DNA from: Terracoccus luteus
Lineage (GTDB): Bacteria; Actinomycetota; Actinomycetes; Actinomycetales; Dermatophilaceae
Reading direction: 5' to 3'
Length of the DNA stretch: 64,000 nt
Assembly (NCBI RefSeq): GCF_003635045.1
Contig: NZ_RBXT01000001.1
Coordinates: forward strand, 2,046,001 to 2,110,000
Shown: piece by piece, positions 25,895-38,316 of the stretch
Layout of the letters: the number at the start of each line of letters is the position of its first letter
Position numbering within the stretch: the first letter of the stretch is position 1
Program-made: the position numbers and the translations under genes
The notes under the pieces: generated by a model
Seen by the model: only the letters and a program-made list of their open reading frames with translations
Database searches by the model: none
Told to the model about the DNA's origin: nothing

Positions 25895-25966
25895 GCGAAC
25901 ACACCGGGAAAGCGCGAGATCGGCGAGTTGTAGCTCGCTGGTCTCGCGCTTTCCCGGTGTGTTCGC
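25895..25966. repeat. 36-bp-arm palindromic element, copy 2
   Basis: A 72-bp inverted repeat centred between 25930 and 25931. All 36 positions pair if three G-T pairs are allowed (25920/25941, 25922/25939, 25928/25933). Those are G-U in a plus-strand transcript but A-C on the minus strand, so the structure is best kept in RNA read from the sugar transferase side. The outer CGAACACACCG and central CGAGTTG-TAGCTCG match the element at 7209-7274, while the arms between differ. Again it lies between convergent genes and covers almost the whole gap. Confidence 0.85.
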
Positions 25967-25992
25967 CGGCCGCGACCGGAGGGCGATGCGCG

Positions 25993-27021
25993 TCAGCGCG
26001 GGTCGGCGGCCGTGGTCAGCTCGACCAGCGTCTGCCGCAGAGCGGACTCGGCGTCGACGCCGGCCGCCCGGGCTTCGCGCACGAGGGCGAGCAGGCGCCG
26101 CCCGAGGTCGGGCTGTCCGGTACCGGACGCGAGCACGGCGTCGGTGACCTCGCCCCGGCCCGCGCGGTCGAGACGGGTGACCGCCTTCTGGGCCCGGGCC
26201 AGCGCGGGCATCGAGACTGGGATGCCGTCGAGCACGTGGGTGCGCCCGGCCTTCTCGGTGGCCTTGATGCTCTCCCAGTTCGCCTCGACGCCGGAGGCAC
26301 CGTCGACCTCGACGTCGCCGAAGACGTGCGGATGCCGGCGCACGAGCTTCTCCACGAGAGTGCCGGCCACGTCGTCGACGTCGAACGGCGCCTCCGGGTG
26401 CTCCTGGGCGACCCGGGCGTGGAAGGCGACCTGCAGCAGCAGGTCCCCGAGCTCCTCCTCCATGTGCACGCGGTCACCGGACTCGATCGCCTCGATGGCC
26501 TCGTGCGCCTCCTCGAGCAGGTAGGGCACGAGGGTCTCGTGCGTCTGCTCAGCGTCCCACGGGCAGCCGCCGGGCGAGCGCAGCCGGTCCATGACGGCGA
26601 CGACGTCGAGCAGCCGGGCCCCCGGGACGTCCCACGAGGCCACGAGCAGCTCGACCTCCGGTGGCTCCGGCAGGCGGGTCACCTCGACGGCCACCGCCTC
26701 GTTGAGGCCCGGGTCGCCGTCGGACGAGCCGACCCACACGACGTCGCCCGCGTCGTCGGCGGACGCCGCGGACACGAGCTCACGGGCCAGGGCCGCGGGG
26801 TCGTCGGTGCCTTGCACGTCGTCGGCGCCGTCCGCGCCCAGCGACCCGTCGGCGCCGTGCAGCGTCACGGCCAGACCGGCCTCGACCACGGCGGCGGCCT
26901 GTGGCTCACCGCGACGGGCGTGCACGGCATCCGCCCGCTCGAGCGCGGACCACGCCTCACGGCTCAGCAGGCCGGGTGCGACCCTCGGGCTGCTGACGAG
27001 CACGACGACCCGACCGGGCAC
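25993..27021 (-). CDS. mazG: nucleoside triphosphate pyrophosphohydrolase MazG
   Basis: A 342-aa protein. Residues about 1-135 are an actinobacterial N-terminal region with VVVLVSSPRVAPGLLS. The MazG domain follows: LRSPGGCPWDAEQTHETLVPYLLEEAHEA and MEEELGDLLLQVAFHARVA supply the EExxE and ExxD metal ligands. Then come VRRHPHVFGD and NWESIKATEK. It hydrolyses aberrant (d)NTPs to monophosphates, protecting against oxidised nucleotides, as known for mycobacterial MazG. The start is GTG 27021. It sits 10 bases downstream of the SurA-like lipoprotein gene and probably shares its transcript with mfd. Confidence 0.9.
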   Translation of the reverse strand: MPGRVVVLVSSPRVAPGLLSREAWSALERADAVHARRGEPQAAAVVEAGLAVTLHGADGSLGADGADDVQGTDDPAALARELVSAASADDAGDVVWVGSSDGDPGLNEAVAVEVTRLPEPPEVELLVASWDVPGARLLDVVAVMDRLRSPGGCPWDAEQTHETLVPYLLEEAHEAIEAIESGDRVHMEEELGDLLLQVAFHARVAQEHPEAPFDVDDVAGTLVEKLVRRHPHVFGDVEVDGASGVEANWESIKATEKAGRTHVLDGIPVSMPALARAQKAVTRLDRAGRGEVTDAVLASGTGQPDLGRRLLALVREARAAGVDAESALRQTLVELTTAADPR

Positions 27022-27031
27022 GATGTGGGCG

Positions 27032-27613
27032 TTACTGCTGGGCGGGCGCCGGCGCGGTGGCCGTGGGGCCGCTGCCGGGCTTGATCCAGTTCGGCTGGCT
27101 CGCTCCGAGGCTGAAGTAGACCGGCCCCTCGTTGCTCGGCACGACGGTGCCGAACTTCGGGTTGACCGAGATGTCGGCGCTCTTGAGCTCGTTGCGGTAC
27201 GTCGTCACCTGCTGGGCGCTGAGGGTGCCGGCCTGGATCGACGCGACGGCCTTGACGAACTCCTTCGTCGTGTCCGTGGCGTCGGGGATCGAGGCGATGG
27301 TCTGCGCGTAGACCTGGTCGGGCTGGTACGTGGTGCCGCGGGCCGAGTCGAGCAGCGGGGCGGCGATGAGCGCCGTCACGACGATGTTCTCGGAGAAGTC
27401 GAGGCGGGCCGACTTCAGCTGCTGGGCCGTCGTGGCGACGTCGTCCTCGTGGATGACGTGACCGTTGACGACGGCCGCCGCCTGCTGCCGGGTCTCGAAA
27501 CCGCAGCCACCGAGCAGCGGCACGGCCACCGCGGCCGCCACGAGGACCCCCGCGGCCCGGACCCGGGCGGGGCGTCGCCGCGACGGGCGAGCTGACAGAC
27601 CTGACTGAGCCAT
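27032..27613 (-). CDS. SurA N-terminal-like lipoprotein
   Basis: A 193-aa secreted lipoprotein. A twin-basic start (RPSRRRPARVR) and hydrophobic core end in lipobox LGGC with the lipidated cysteine at residue 37. The following AAVVNGHVIHEDDVATTAQQLK is the start of a SurA/PrsA-type chaperone N-domain (NGxxIxxxDV). No PPIase domain is present, and the chain ends in a Pro/Ala/Thr tail. It likely binds unfolded secreted proteins. The double start GTG 27616/ATG 27613 follows GAGGAGGAAC; I use the ATG. Its place between mfd and mazG is common in this group. Confidence 0.82.
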   Translation of the reverse strand: MAQSGLSARPSRRRPARVRAAGVLVAAAVAVPLLGGCGFETRQQAAAVVNGHVIHEDDVATTAQQLKSARLDFSENIVVTALIAAPLLDSARGTTYQPDQVYAQTIASIPDATDTTKEFVKAVASIQAGTLSAQQVTTYRNELKSADISVNPKFGTVVPSNEGPVYFSLGASQPNWIKPGSGPTATAPAPAQQ

Positions 27614-27644
27614 CACGACGTTCCTCCTCGAGCGGGTGCGGGTG

Positions 27645-31298
<3,654 letters not shown>

Positions 31299-31476
31299 GC
31301 GGATGGAGTTCCTTGTCGGACGTCGTGGGGTGATCCGGGCACCGGACCGGACACGGGCCGGCGCCGAGGTGCGGCGAGGCGAGACGGAGCGAGGCAGGGC
31401 GGAGACGGGCGGTGGGCTCCGGTGGCATCGGTGGGACCCGCGCGTCAAGACTAGAACAGCCCACTGACACCGGATC

Positions 31477-33411
31477 ATGCCCGGATGCGCCGATCGGCTC
31501 CCGGGTGCTGGCAAACCGGCGCGAACCGGGGCGGGCGCCGGTACGGTCGGCACTGCCACCGCCTGCCCGACGCCCGAACCCGGCGACCCGCTCCGGCGCA
31601 CCGCCGACGTCGCGGTCGTCGGGCCAGGTGTCCGGTCGACCCAGGAGAGCGTCATCACCAGCCCGACCCTCAGCCCGCTCGACGAGCACCGCCTCGACCT
31701 GCCCGACGCGCGCATCGACGGCCGGGTCGCCCGTGACGTCGACCTCGCCCTGCTCGGGCTGCTGCCCCGCGGCCAGCGCCTCGGTGGGCCGGTCGCCTTC
31801 GGCACCACGCGGCCGCCGACGCCGGCCTCCCGCGTGTCGGCGCCGCTCGTCAGCCTCGAGCTCGACGCCGCCGTCGCCGCCGCGGCCCGCCGGGGCGGCG
31901 GGGTGGTGCTGCGCGACGAGGAGCTGACCCCGCTCGCCCGGCTCGAGCTCGACGGGGCCGACGCCCACCTCGACGGGGCCGGGACCTCCTCGCGGCCGCC
32001 GGCGGCGTCCGGCGCCGCGCGGAGCGGGGCCGACGCCCCGACCGCCCCCACGGGCGGAGCGGACCGCGCCGGGGCGACGCAGGAGGTCGTCGTGGGCCGG
32101 CTGCGCCGCGTACGCGAGCGGGAGGCGGGCCAAGGCCGCCGCCTCGTCGTCGACACGGGCTCGCTGTGGCCCGAGACCGGGCGCGCGGTCGTCGTCTTCG
32201 GTCGCCCCCCGGTGGCGGGCGACCGCGAGGCGCTCGACCACGCCCTCGCCGGCACCGACGAGGCGCCCGACCACCACGCAGACCACGCCGTCACCGCGGC
32301 CGCCCCGACCACGCCGAGCATGCCGAGCACGCCGAGCACGCCGACCACCGACGCGACGCGGCAGCCGGTGCTCGCCCTCGTCTCGGACGACCCCACCGCC
32401 GCGGTGCCCACCCAGGTGATGCTCGACGTCGTCCGCCTCTGGTTCGACGACCTCGGCCTCACCGACGCCCAGGTGCGCACCGCCCCGCTCGCGTGGCGCG
32501 ACCCGGCGAGCAACGCCGCGCTGGCCGCCCGCCTCGGGTCGGCCCTGGGCGGCTCCCCCACCGTCTTCGTCGACCCCGACGACGGGTCGCGACCGGCCCG
32601 GGCGTGGGACCGGTCGTGGCGTGCCCTCGAGGCCGGTGACCCGGCGGGCGACCTCGGGGAGCTGTCGCCGCGCATCGCGCACCGCCTGCAGCGGTGGCGC
32701 CCCCCGCGTGACCGCCGCGGCCTCGTGCTCATGTTCAGCGGCCTGTCGGGCTCGGGCAAGTCGACCCTCGCCCGCGACGTCGGCGACTGGGTGGCCACCC
32801 ACTCGGAGCGCACCGTCACCCTGCTCGACGGCGACGTCGTTCGCACGATGCTCTCGTCGGGCCTCGGCTTCAGCAAGGCCGACCGCGAGCTCAACATCCG
32901 CCGCATCGGCTACGTCGGCTCGGAGATCGCCCGCCACGGCGGCATCGCCATCTGCGCGCCCATCGCCCCGTACGCCGCCACCCGCGAGGCGGTGCGCGGC
33001 ATGGTGCGGGCCGTCGGCGACTTCGTCCTCGTGCACGTCTCGACGCCGCTCGAGGCGTGCGAGGCGCGCGACCTCAAGGGCCTCTACGCCAAGGCCCGGG
33101 CCGGGCTCATCGCGGAGTTCACCGGCATCTCCGACCCGTACGAGGTGCCCACCGACGCGGCCCTCGCGGTCGACACGTCGGTGCTCTCGCGCGACGAGGC
33201 GCTCGCCGCCGTCGTCGACCTGCTGCGCACCGCGGGGTACGTGCCGCCGCGCGACGCCACCCTGCCCCCCGCCGCCCCGCCGTTCGCGGGCCGTGGCGAC
33301 CGACGCGCCCCCGCCACCCCGGCCACCCCGACCACCCCGACCACCCCGGCCACCCCGACCACCCCGACCACCCCGGCCACCCCGACGAGCACCACCACCC
33401 CGGAGGACTGA
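31477..33411 (+). CDS. cysC: adenylylsulfate kinase CysC with a long unassigned N-terminal region
   Basis: The kinase domain fills about residues 414-590: P-loop FSGLSGSGKSTLARDV, LLDGDVVRTMLSSGLGFS, NIRRIGYVGSEIARHGG, and DLKGLYAKARAG. It phosphorylates APS to PAPS, the sulfate donor. Ahead of it are about 350 residues with DEHRLDLPDARIDGRV and a later LALVSDDPTAAVPTQVMLDVV segment that I cannot assign, separated by low-complexity linkers. The C-terminus is a Thr/Pro/Ala repeat. The only upstream ATG is 31477, but its first 59 codons look non-coding. The best ribosome site (AGGAG) precedes GTC/ATC at 31651-31656. It is followed by the TauE-like gene 6 bases on. Confidence 0.85.
   Translation: MPGCADRLPGAGKPARTGAGAGTVGTATACPTPEPGDPLRRTADVAVVGPGVRSTQESVITSPTLSPLDEHRLDLPDARIDGRVARDVDLALLGLLPRGQRLGGPVAFGTTRPPTPASRVSAPLVSLELDAAVAAAARRGGGVVLRDEELTPLARLELDGADAHLDGAGTSSRPPAASGAARSGADAPTAPTGGADRAGATQEVVVGRLRRVREREAGQGRRLVVDTGSLWPETGRAVVVFGRPPVAGDREALDHALAGTDEAPDHHADHAVTAAAPTTPSMPSTPSTPTTDATRQPVLALVSDDPTAAVPTQVMLDVVRLWFDDLGLTDAQVRTAPLAWRDPASNAALAARLGSALGGSPTVFVDPDDGSRPARAWDRSWRALEAGDPAGDLGELSPRIAHRLQRWRPPRDRRGLVLMFSGLSGSGKSTLARDVGDWVATHSERTVTLLDGDVVRTMLSSGLGFSKADRELNIRRIGYVGSEIARHGGIAICAPIAPYAATREAVRGMVRAVGDFVLVHVSTPLEACEARDLKGLYAKARAGLIAEFTGISDPYEVPTDAALAVDTSVLSRDEALAAVVDLLRTAGYVPPRDATLPPAAPPFAGRGDRRAPATPATPTTPTTPATPTTPTTPATPTSTTTPED
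33319..33381 (+). repeat. 9-bp tandem repeat coding for Thr/Pro/Ala
   Basis: Seven 9-base units (CCGGCCACC or CCGACCACC) in a 27-base higher-order pattern, encoding the C-terminal A-T-P/T-T-P tail of the CysC protein. The in-phase unit makes it prone to slippage in copy number. It lies outside the kinase domain. Confidence 0.85.
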
Positions 33412-33417
33412 CCCACC

Positions 33418-34413
33418 GTGACCATCGACTGGATCCTCGTCGCCGCGACGTTCGGCATCGGCATCGTCGTCGGGCTCACCGGCATGGGCGGCGGCGCCCT
33501 CATGACACCGGTGCTCGTGCTCTTCTTCAACATCCCGCCGCTGACGGCGGTCTCGAGCGACCTCGTCGCCGCCGCCGTGATGAAGCCCGTCGGCTCGGTC
33601 GTGCACCTGCGCCGCGGCACCGTCAACCTGCCGCTCGTGAAGTGGCTCGCGATCGGGTCGGTGCCCGCCGCGTTCTGCGGCGTGCTCGTGGCCCGGGCCA
33701 TGGGGTCGGGCCAGGCGGTGCAGGACGGCATCCAGGTCGCCCTGGGCGTCGCCCTGCTCGTGGCCGCCGCCGGCCTCACCGTGCGGGCCTTCCTGCGTCT
33801 CGTCGAGCGGGCCAAGGTGCGTGACGGACGGGCCGCACCGCTGCCCCAGGACCGCCCCGACGTCACGGTGCGGGTCGTGCCCACCGTCATCGTCGGCGCC
33901 GTCGGCGGCATCGTCGTCGGCATCACCTCGGTCGGGTCGGGCTCGCTCATCATCATCGCCCTCATGGCCCTCTACCCCGCCCTCAAGGCGAGCCAGCTCG
34001 TCGGCACCGACCTCGTGCAGGCCGTGCCGCTCGTGGCCGCCGCGGCGATCGGGCACATCCTCTTCGGCGACTTCCAGCTCAGCCTCACCCTGTCGCTGCT
34101 CATCGGCTGCGTGCCGGGGGCCTGGCTCGGCGCCCGCATCTCGTCGCGGGCCCCCGGCGGCCTCGTGCGCCGCGCGCTCGCCTTCGTCCTGCTCGCCTCG
34201 GCGCTCAAGCTGCTCGGTGTGCCGACCCTCACGACGGGCATCGTCCTCGTCGTCGTGCTGCTGGCCGCCCCGCTCGTGTGGTTCGTGGTGCGTCGCCACT
34301 ACGGCTTCCCGGGATTCGTCGACCGGCAGGCGGCCAAGGCCCGCCGTGCCGCCAAGGCCGAGCGCGAGCGCGAGCCCGCCGGTCAGGATGCCGGGGGGCC
34401 GAGCGGGCACTGA
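33418..34413 (+). CDS. TauE/SafE family sulfite exporter-like permease
   Basis: A 331-aa polytopic protein with about eight membrane segments in two related halves. The first repeat has VGLTGMGGGALMTPVLVLFFNIPPLTAV followed by SSDLVAAAVMKPVGSVVHLRRG. The second has VGITSVGSGSLIIIALMALYP and ASQLVGTDLVQAVPLVAAAAIGH. TauE/SafE proteins export sulfite, sulfoacetate or other sulfur anions. It begins with GTG 6 bases after cysC, so they form an operon and the substrate is probably a sulfur oxyanion. Direction of transport is not proven by sequence. The C-terminal 30 residues are charged. Confidence 0.88.
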   Translation: MTIDWILVAATFGIGIVVGLTGMGGGALMTPVLVLFFNIPPLTAVSSDLVAAAVMKPVGSVVHLRRGTVNLPLVKWLAIGSVPAAFCGVLVARAMGSGQAVQDGIQVALGVALLVAAAGLTVRAFLRLVERAKVRDGRAAPLPQDRPDVTVRVVPTVIVGAVGGIVVGITSVGSGSLIIIALMALYPALKASQLVGTDLVQAVPLVAAAAIGHILFGDFQLSLTLSLLIGCVPGAWLGARISSRAPGGLVRRALAFVLLASALKLLGVPTLTTGIVLVVVLLAAPLVWFVVRRHYGFPGFVDRQAAKARRAAKAEREREPAGQDAGGPSGH

Positions 34414-34478
34414 CCCCGCCGCCACGCCGGGGCCACGGTCCGCGCCACGAGGCCGACCGGCATCCGCCGGTGGTCGCC

Positions 34479-34505
34479 GTGACCATCGTGACCATGGTGA
34501 CCATC
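34479..34505. repeat. three tandem 9-bp repeats (GTGACCATC)
   Basis: Three head-to-tail copies, one with a single change, in the 118-bp gap between the permease and the convergent small gene. A GGCATCC motif lies just upstream (about 34459). No function is evident. Confidence 0.8.
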
Positions 34506-34531
34506 CGGCCCACCCCGACCGCCCCCACCGA

Positions 34532-34783
34532 CTAGACACGCGAGGACCGCCCCACCGGCGTCAGCGACGAGGGCGGCAGCCACTGCTGCACGGCCGCCTG
34601 CTGCGCCTCGACGACGAAGACGACGAGCGCCTCCCACGCGCCGTCGCCCGCCCGTCGCCACTCGAGCACGAGACCCGGGTGCGGCCCCCGCGCGCCGGGC
34701 ACGCCCGTGACCCAGCAGTGCTGGCGGGCCGGCGGCGTCGGGGGCAGGGGGTGAGAGACCCCTCTGCCCGCGCCGCCTGCCAT
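34532..34783 (-). CDS. small hypothetical protein
   Basis: An 83-aa protein with a flexible Pro/Gly-rich start and a folded part: GLVLEWRRAGDGAWEALVVFVVEAQQAAVQQWLP ending in SLTPVGRSS. Small proteins with this LEWRR...W.ALV...QQWLP arrangement are common unnamed proteins in actinobacteria. The start may be ATG 34783 or GTG 34786. It converges on the TauE-like gene and is probably monocistronic. No function is assigned. Confidence 0.6.
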   Translation of the reverse strand: MAGGAGRGVSHPLPPTPPARQHCWVTGVPGARGPHPGLVLEWRRAGDGAWEALVVFVVEAQQAAVQQWLPPSSLTPVGRSSRV

Positions 34784-34933
34784 CACCCCAGTATGCCCAC
34801 TCGGTCGAACACGTGTTCGGATGATCCACAGAAGTGGAGGCGGACGACGGACGACCCGCCGGGCACGGGGCCCGACGGGTCGTCTCTATGGTGCAGCCGT
34901 GGCGCAGCGGACGATCAGCGCCCGCTCAGCGCG

Positions 34934-36460
34934 TCAGCGCGGACCTCCGGCGCCGTAGGTGCGGACGTAGATCTGGTTGTCCGCCCCGTCGGTGACCGGG
35001 TTGACGAGGTCGCACATGCCCGACACGAACACGACCCGGCCGGCGTCCGAGCTGAGGTAGGGCCGCGTCGCGACGTTGCTCTTCCCGGGCCGGGCGAACG
35101 GCGTGAGGATCGTGTCGTCGAGCCCGATGCCCGCGGCCCGGGTGACGGGCTGCGCCGTGCGGGCGGCGGCCCCCGCCGGCTCCGCGCAGTTGTCGAGCGC
35201 CCCGGCCGTGTCGCCGTTGGGGCGCTGGCTGATGACGTACGTCGTGCCCTTCGTCGGGTCGCTGCGGTCCATGACCCGGATGAAGGCGTCGGGGCGACCG
35301 TTCGTGTCACCGCGCACGAGACCGTTGCTCGTCGAGGTGAAGGCCGCGACGTAGCCGGAGCCGTCGAGCTGCGGCCGGCTGCTCTGGCCCTTCGGCACCC
35401 CACCGTCGTAGCCGCGCGAGAGCAGCACCGTCTGCCCCGTGCGCATGTTGCGCCAATAGGAGTCGAGCACGCCGTTCTTGTCGTCGGCCACGAGGTTCGT
35501 GCTCGACTGGAAGCTGATGATGGAGCCGTCGTCGTTGATGCCGGGTCGCGACGACGGGCGCGGGGCCGCGATGCCGGCCGACGTGACGTCGACGAGCTCG
35601 TAGGTGAACGACGTGACGCTCTTGTCGGCCTGCCAGCGGCTGAGGTCGACCCGGTAGATGTTGCGCGAGTCGTTGGTGTCCTTCGGCGAGAGCCGCGCGT
35701 CGCTGGCGAAGACGATCGTCGAGCCGTCGCCGCTGATCTCGGGGCGCAGCGACTCGTCGTTGTTCGACACGCTCGCGGCCACCCGCACCGAGCGGCGGTT
35801 CGAGGTGTCGGACATGTCGCGGACGTAGATGTTGCCGCTCGTCGTGTTCCACGAGACGTAGCGACCGTCGTCGCTGATGACCGGGCGGGTGCTGACCCCG
35901 TCGATGGTCGCGCCGTCGTTGCCGTTGGCCTGGCTGACGACACGGGTCTCACCGCTGCGCATGTTGCGGATGTAGACGTCGCCCACGTGCGTCCAGCCGG
36001 GGACGAGGTTCGAGCAGTTCGAGGCGAAGACGACCCACGGGCCGTCGCCACCGCGCTGGTTGCTCACCTCGTTGAAGGTGCTCTGGCCGTTCGTGCCGGC
36101 CTTGGTCTTGCACCGTGCTCCCGTCGTCGCGTCGGCGTCGACGAGGCGCGTGTTGTTCCCCCCCGGGAAGAGCGTGCCCGAGACGTCGGTGAGGTAGACG
36201 TGCGGGCCGCCGCCGCGGTTGGTCGTGAGGTTCTGCGCTGCCGACTGGTAGACGACGAAGCGCCCGTCGCCGCTGATGCGGGCGCGGGTGCTGGTCTTGT
36301 CGCCCCAGGAGCCGTCGGGCGCCTTGCTGACGAGCGTCGTGACACCGTCGTCGGGTGGGCTGACGGCCGCGATGGCAGCCGGCGCCACGAGTCCGACCCC
36401 GGCGAGGGCCGCGACCGCGACGCCCGCCCGGCGTCGCTTGCGTGTGCTCATGATGGACAT
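34934..36460 (-). CDS. secreted TolB-like beta-propeller protein
   Basis: A 508-aa exported protein. A signal peptide (KRRRAGVAVAALAGVGLVAPAAIAA, here given only as basic start plus hydrophobic run ending in AIAA near residue 32) is followed by repeated blades with the pattern ISGDGRFVVYQS, PVISDDGRYVSWNT, PEISGDGSTIVFAS, GINDDGSIISFQS and LSSDAGRVVFVS. These are WD40-like/PD40 TolB repeats, about six or seven. Such propellers bind ligands or other surface proteins. ATG 36460 has AGAGG upstream. It lies 137 bases downstream of the flippase operon on the same strand, so a surface role linked to the polysaccharide is likely. Confidence 0.82.
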   Translation of the reverse strand: MSIMSTRKRRRAGVAVAALAGVGLVAPAAIAAVSPPDDGVTTLVSKAPDGSWGDKTSTRARISGDGRFVVYQSAAQNLTTNRGGGPHVYLTDVSGTLFPGGNNTRLVDADATTGARCKTKAGTNGQSTFNEVSNQRGGDGPWVVFASNCSNLVPGWTHVGDVYIRNMRSGETRVVSQANGNDGATIDGVSTRPVISDDGRYVSWNTTSGNIYVRDMSDTSNRRSVRVAASVSNNDESLRPEISGDGSTIVFASDARLSPKDTNDSRNIYRVDLSRWQADKSVTSFTYELVDVTSAGIAAPRPSSRPGINDDGSIISFQSSTNLVADDKNGVLDSYWRNMRTGQTVLLSRGYDGGVPKGQSSRPQLDGSGYVAAFTSTSNGLVRGDTNGRPDAFIRVMDRSDPTKGTTYVISQRPNGDTAGALDNCAEPAGAAARTAQPVTRAAGIGLDDTILTPFARPGKSNVATRPYLSSDAGRVVFVSGMCDLVNPVTDGADNQIYVRTYGAGGPR

Positions 36461-36597
36461 AGAGGTCCTCTCCCCTGGGCGACGGCCGCCCCGCCGCACG
36501 GGCCGAGCGTAGGGCGGGGATCCTCGATTCACAGCGGAATCGCAGCAAGAGGTGCAGAACGCAACGAGAGCCGCAGGCCGGATGCCGGATGGCGGCG

Positions 36598-38316
36598 TCA
36601 GCGCCCCCCGTGCCCCCCGCGCAGACCCGGCCGACCGGCATCCCCGCCCTGGGACGGTGCCGGTGACGGCGCGGCGGCCGTCACGTCGTCCTCGTCGCCG
36701 TCGGGCGCGGAGAGGGCGGCGGGCGCACGGCCGGCGCGGTGCCGTCCGCCGCCACGCCCGCCACCGCCGCCACGCCCGCCACCGCCGCCACCCCGACCAC
36801 CGCGGCCACCGCGGCGAGCGACGCTGCGGATCATGACGCGGTCGGCCTCGTCGATGCCGAGGGCCCACACGACGGCGCCGAAGACGAGCACGGCGGCGAG
36901 CGCGCCGACGACGAGCTCGAGCAACTCGGGGCCGACGAGCGCCCGGACGAGCACCGCGGCGGCGGCGGCCGCGAGGGCCGCGACGGCCTCCTTGACGGTC
37001 GCGATGCCGAAGGGGGTGTGACCGAGCACGCGGCGCACCTGCGCGACGCGGGCGATGTTGACCAGGCCGAGCGAGACGCTCCACGCGACGGCGCTGCCGA
37101 GGATGCCCATCGGCGGGATGAGGAGGATGTTGAGCACGACGTTGAGCACGAGCACGACGATGTTGTTGGCCATGTTGAGCCCGACCCGGCCCGACATGTT
37201 GAGCACCGTCGCACAGGGCCCGGTGGCGGCGTTGACGAGCTGGCCCAGGGCGAGCGTCACCGTGACGGCCGCGCCGGTCGCGTAGTCGCTGCCGAAGAGG
37301 TGCAGCAGCGGCACGGGGAAGACGAGCAGCACGATGAAGGCCGGCAGCGAGAAGCGCATGATCCACGCGGTGGCGGCGGAGTACACCTCGCCGAGCCGGG
37401 CGGACTCGCCGCGGTGGTGCAGCCGGGCGATCTGCGGTGCGAAGGCGGCGTTGATGGGGGCCATGACGAACACCGAGAGCGTGACGATGCGGGTGGCGAC
37501 GGTGTAGACACCGACCTCGTTCGGCCCGGTCATCTGGCCGAGGATGAGGGTGTCGGCCCAGAGCAGGCCGGCGGTCGCGAGGCTGCTGGCCCAGCTCACC
37601 ATCGAGAAGCTGAAGATCGGGCGGGTCTCGTAGACGGGTCGGGCCCGGTCGGTGCGGCGCAGGAACCCGCGCAGCGACAGGACCGCGAGCACCGTCGCCG
37701 ACCACGACCCGATGAACAGCGCCCAGAACGCGCCGGTGAGCCCGAACCCCGCGAAGAGCGCTCCGGCGGTGAGCACGAGGCGCAGGCCCGGCTCGAAGAT
37801 GCGCCCGATGAGGGTGAAGGGGCGCATCGTGCGCCAGCCCTGGGTGGCCGAGAGGGCGGCGTCCGTGATCGTCATGGCCGGGATCGACAGGCCCGAGAGA
37901 CGGATGCCGGTGACGAGCCCGGGGTCGTCGAAGACCCGCGCGACGGGCTCGGCGAGCAGCGCGAGGCCGACGCCGAGCACGATCGAGCTGACGACGCTGA
38001 TGCGCATGCCGAGCCGTACCGTGCCGCGGATGCGGGCCGCGTCGTCGTCGGCGACGTACATCGCGACGAAGCGGGTCAGGGCGGCACGGAAGCCGGCGAG
38101 CGAGAGCAGGCCGAGCAGCGACACCATGGCGAAGCACAGGGCGTAGCGACCGACGTCGGCCGTCGAGAGCTGCCGGGCGATGAGGGCGGTGATGAGCAGC
38201 AGCGACGCCTGGCTGCACAGCGCGCCGACGATGTTGAGCGACCCGCCCCGCGCGAGGCCGGTGAGGTGGTCGCGCGGGGGCGCACCCGCCCCGTCCGCTG
38301 GCCCCGGGGTCGTCAC
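36598..38316 (-). CDS. polysaccharide flippase (Wzx-like, MOP superfamily) with Gly/Arg-rich tail
   Basis: A 572-aa protein with about 12-14 membrane segments, starting with LARGGSLNIVGALCSQASLLLITALIARQLS split around the first helix and the typical ADVGRYALCFAMVSLLGLLS stretch. It should move undecaprenyl-linked repeat units across the membrane. The middle has ADTLILGQMTGPNEVGVYTVATR, typical of Wzx/oligosaccharide flippases. After residue 505 comes an unusual tail of R-G-G repeats followed by a Pro/Ala end. GTG 38316 overlaps the Wzz stop by 4 bases, so it is the last gene of a coupled operon: sulfotransferase, ligase, Wzz, Wzx. Confidence 0.88.
   Translation of the reverse strand: MTTPGPADGAGAPPRDHLTGLARGGSLNIVGALCSQASLLLITALIARQLSTADVGRYALCFAMVSLLGLLSLAGFRAALTRFVAMYVADDDAARIRGTVRLGMRISVVSSIVLGVGLALLAEPVARVFDDPGLVTGIRLSGLSIPAMTITDAALSATQGWRTMRPFTLIGRIFEPGLRLVLTAGALFAGFGLTGAFWALFIGSWSATVLAVLSLRGFLRRTDRARPVYETRPIFSFSMVSWASSLATAGLLWADTLILGQMTGPNEVGVYTVATRIVTLSVFVMAPINAAFAPQIARLHHRGESARLGEVYSAATAWIMRFSLPAFIVLLVFPVPLLHLFGSDYATGAAVTVTLALGQLVNAATGPCATVLNMSGRVGLNMANNIVVLVLNVVLNILLIPPMGILGSAVAWSVSLGLVNIARVAQVRRVLGHTPFGIATVKEAVAALAAAAAAVLVRALVGPELLELVVGALAAVLVFGAVVWALGIDEADRVMIRSVARRGGRGGRGGGGGGRGGGGGRGGGRHRAGRAPAALSAPDGDEDDVTAAAPSPAPSQGGDAGRPGLRGGHGGR

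Noticed and set aside
31299-32906. Upstream extension of the mfd frame to 32906 on the minus strand
   Set aside because: The extension runs antisense through cysC and is not protein-like; Mfd aligns from the ATG at 31298.
33319-33381. Regularly spaced short repeat that could suggest a CRISPR array
   Set aside because: Units are only 9 bases without spacers, lie inside the cysC frame and encode a Thr/Pro/Ala tail; no cas genes are near.
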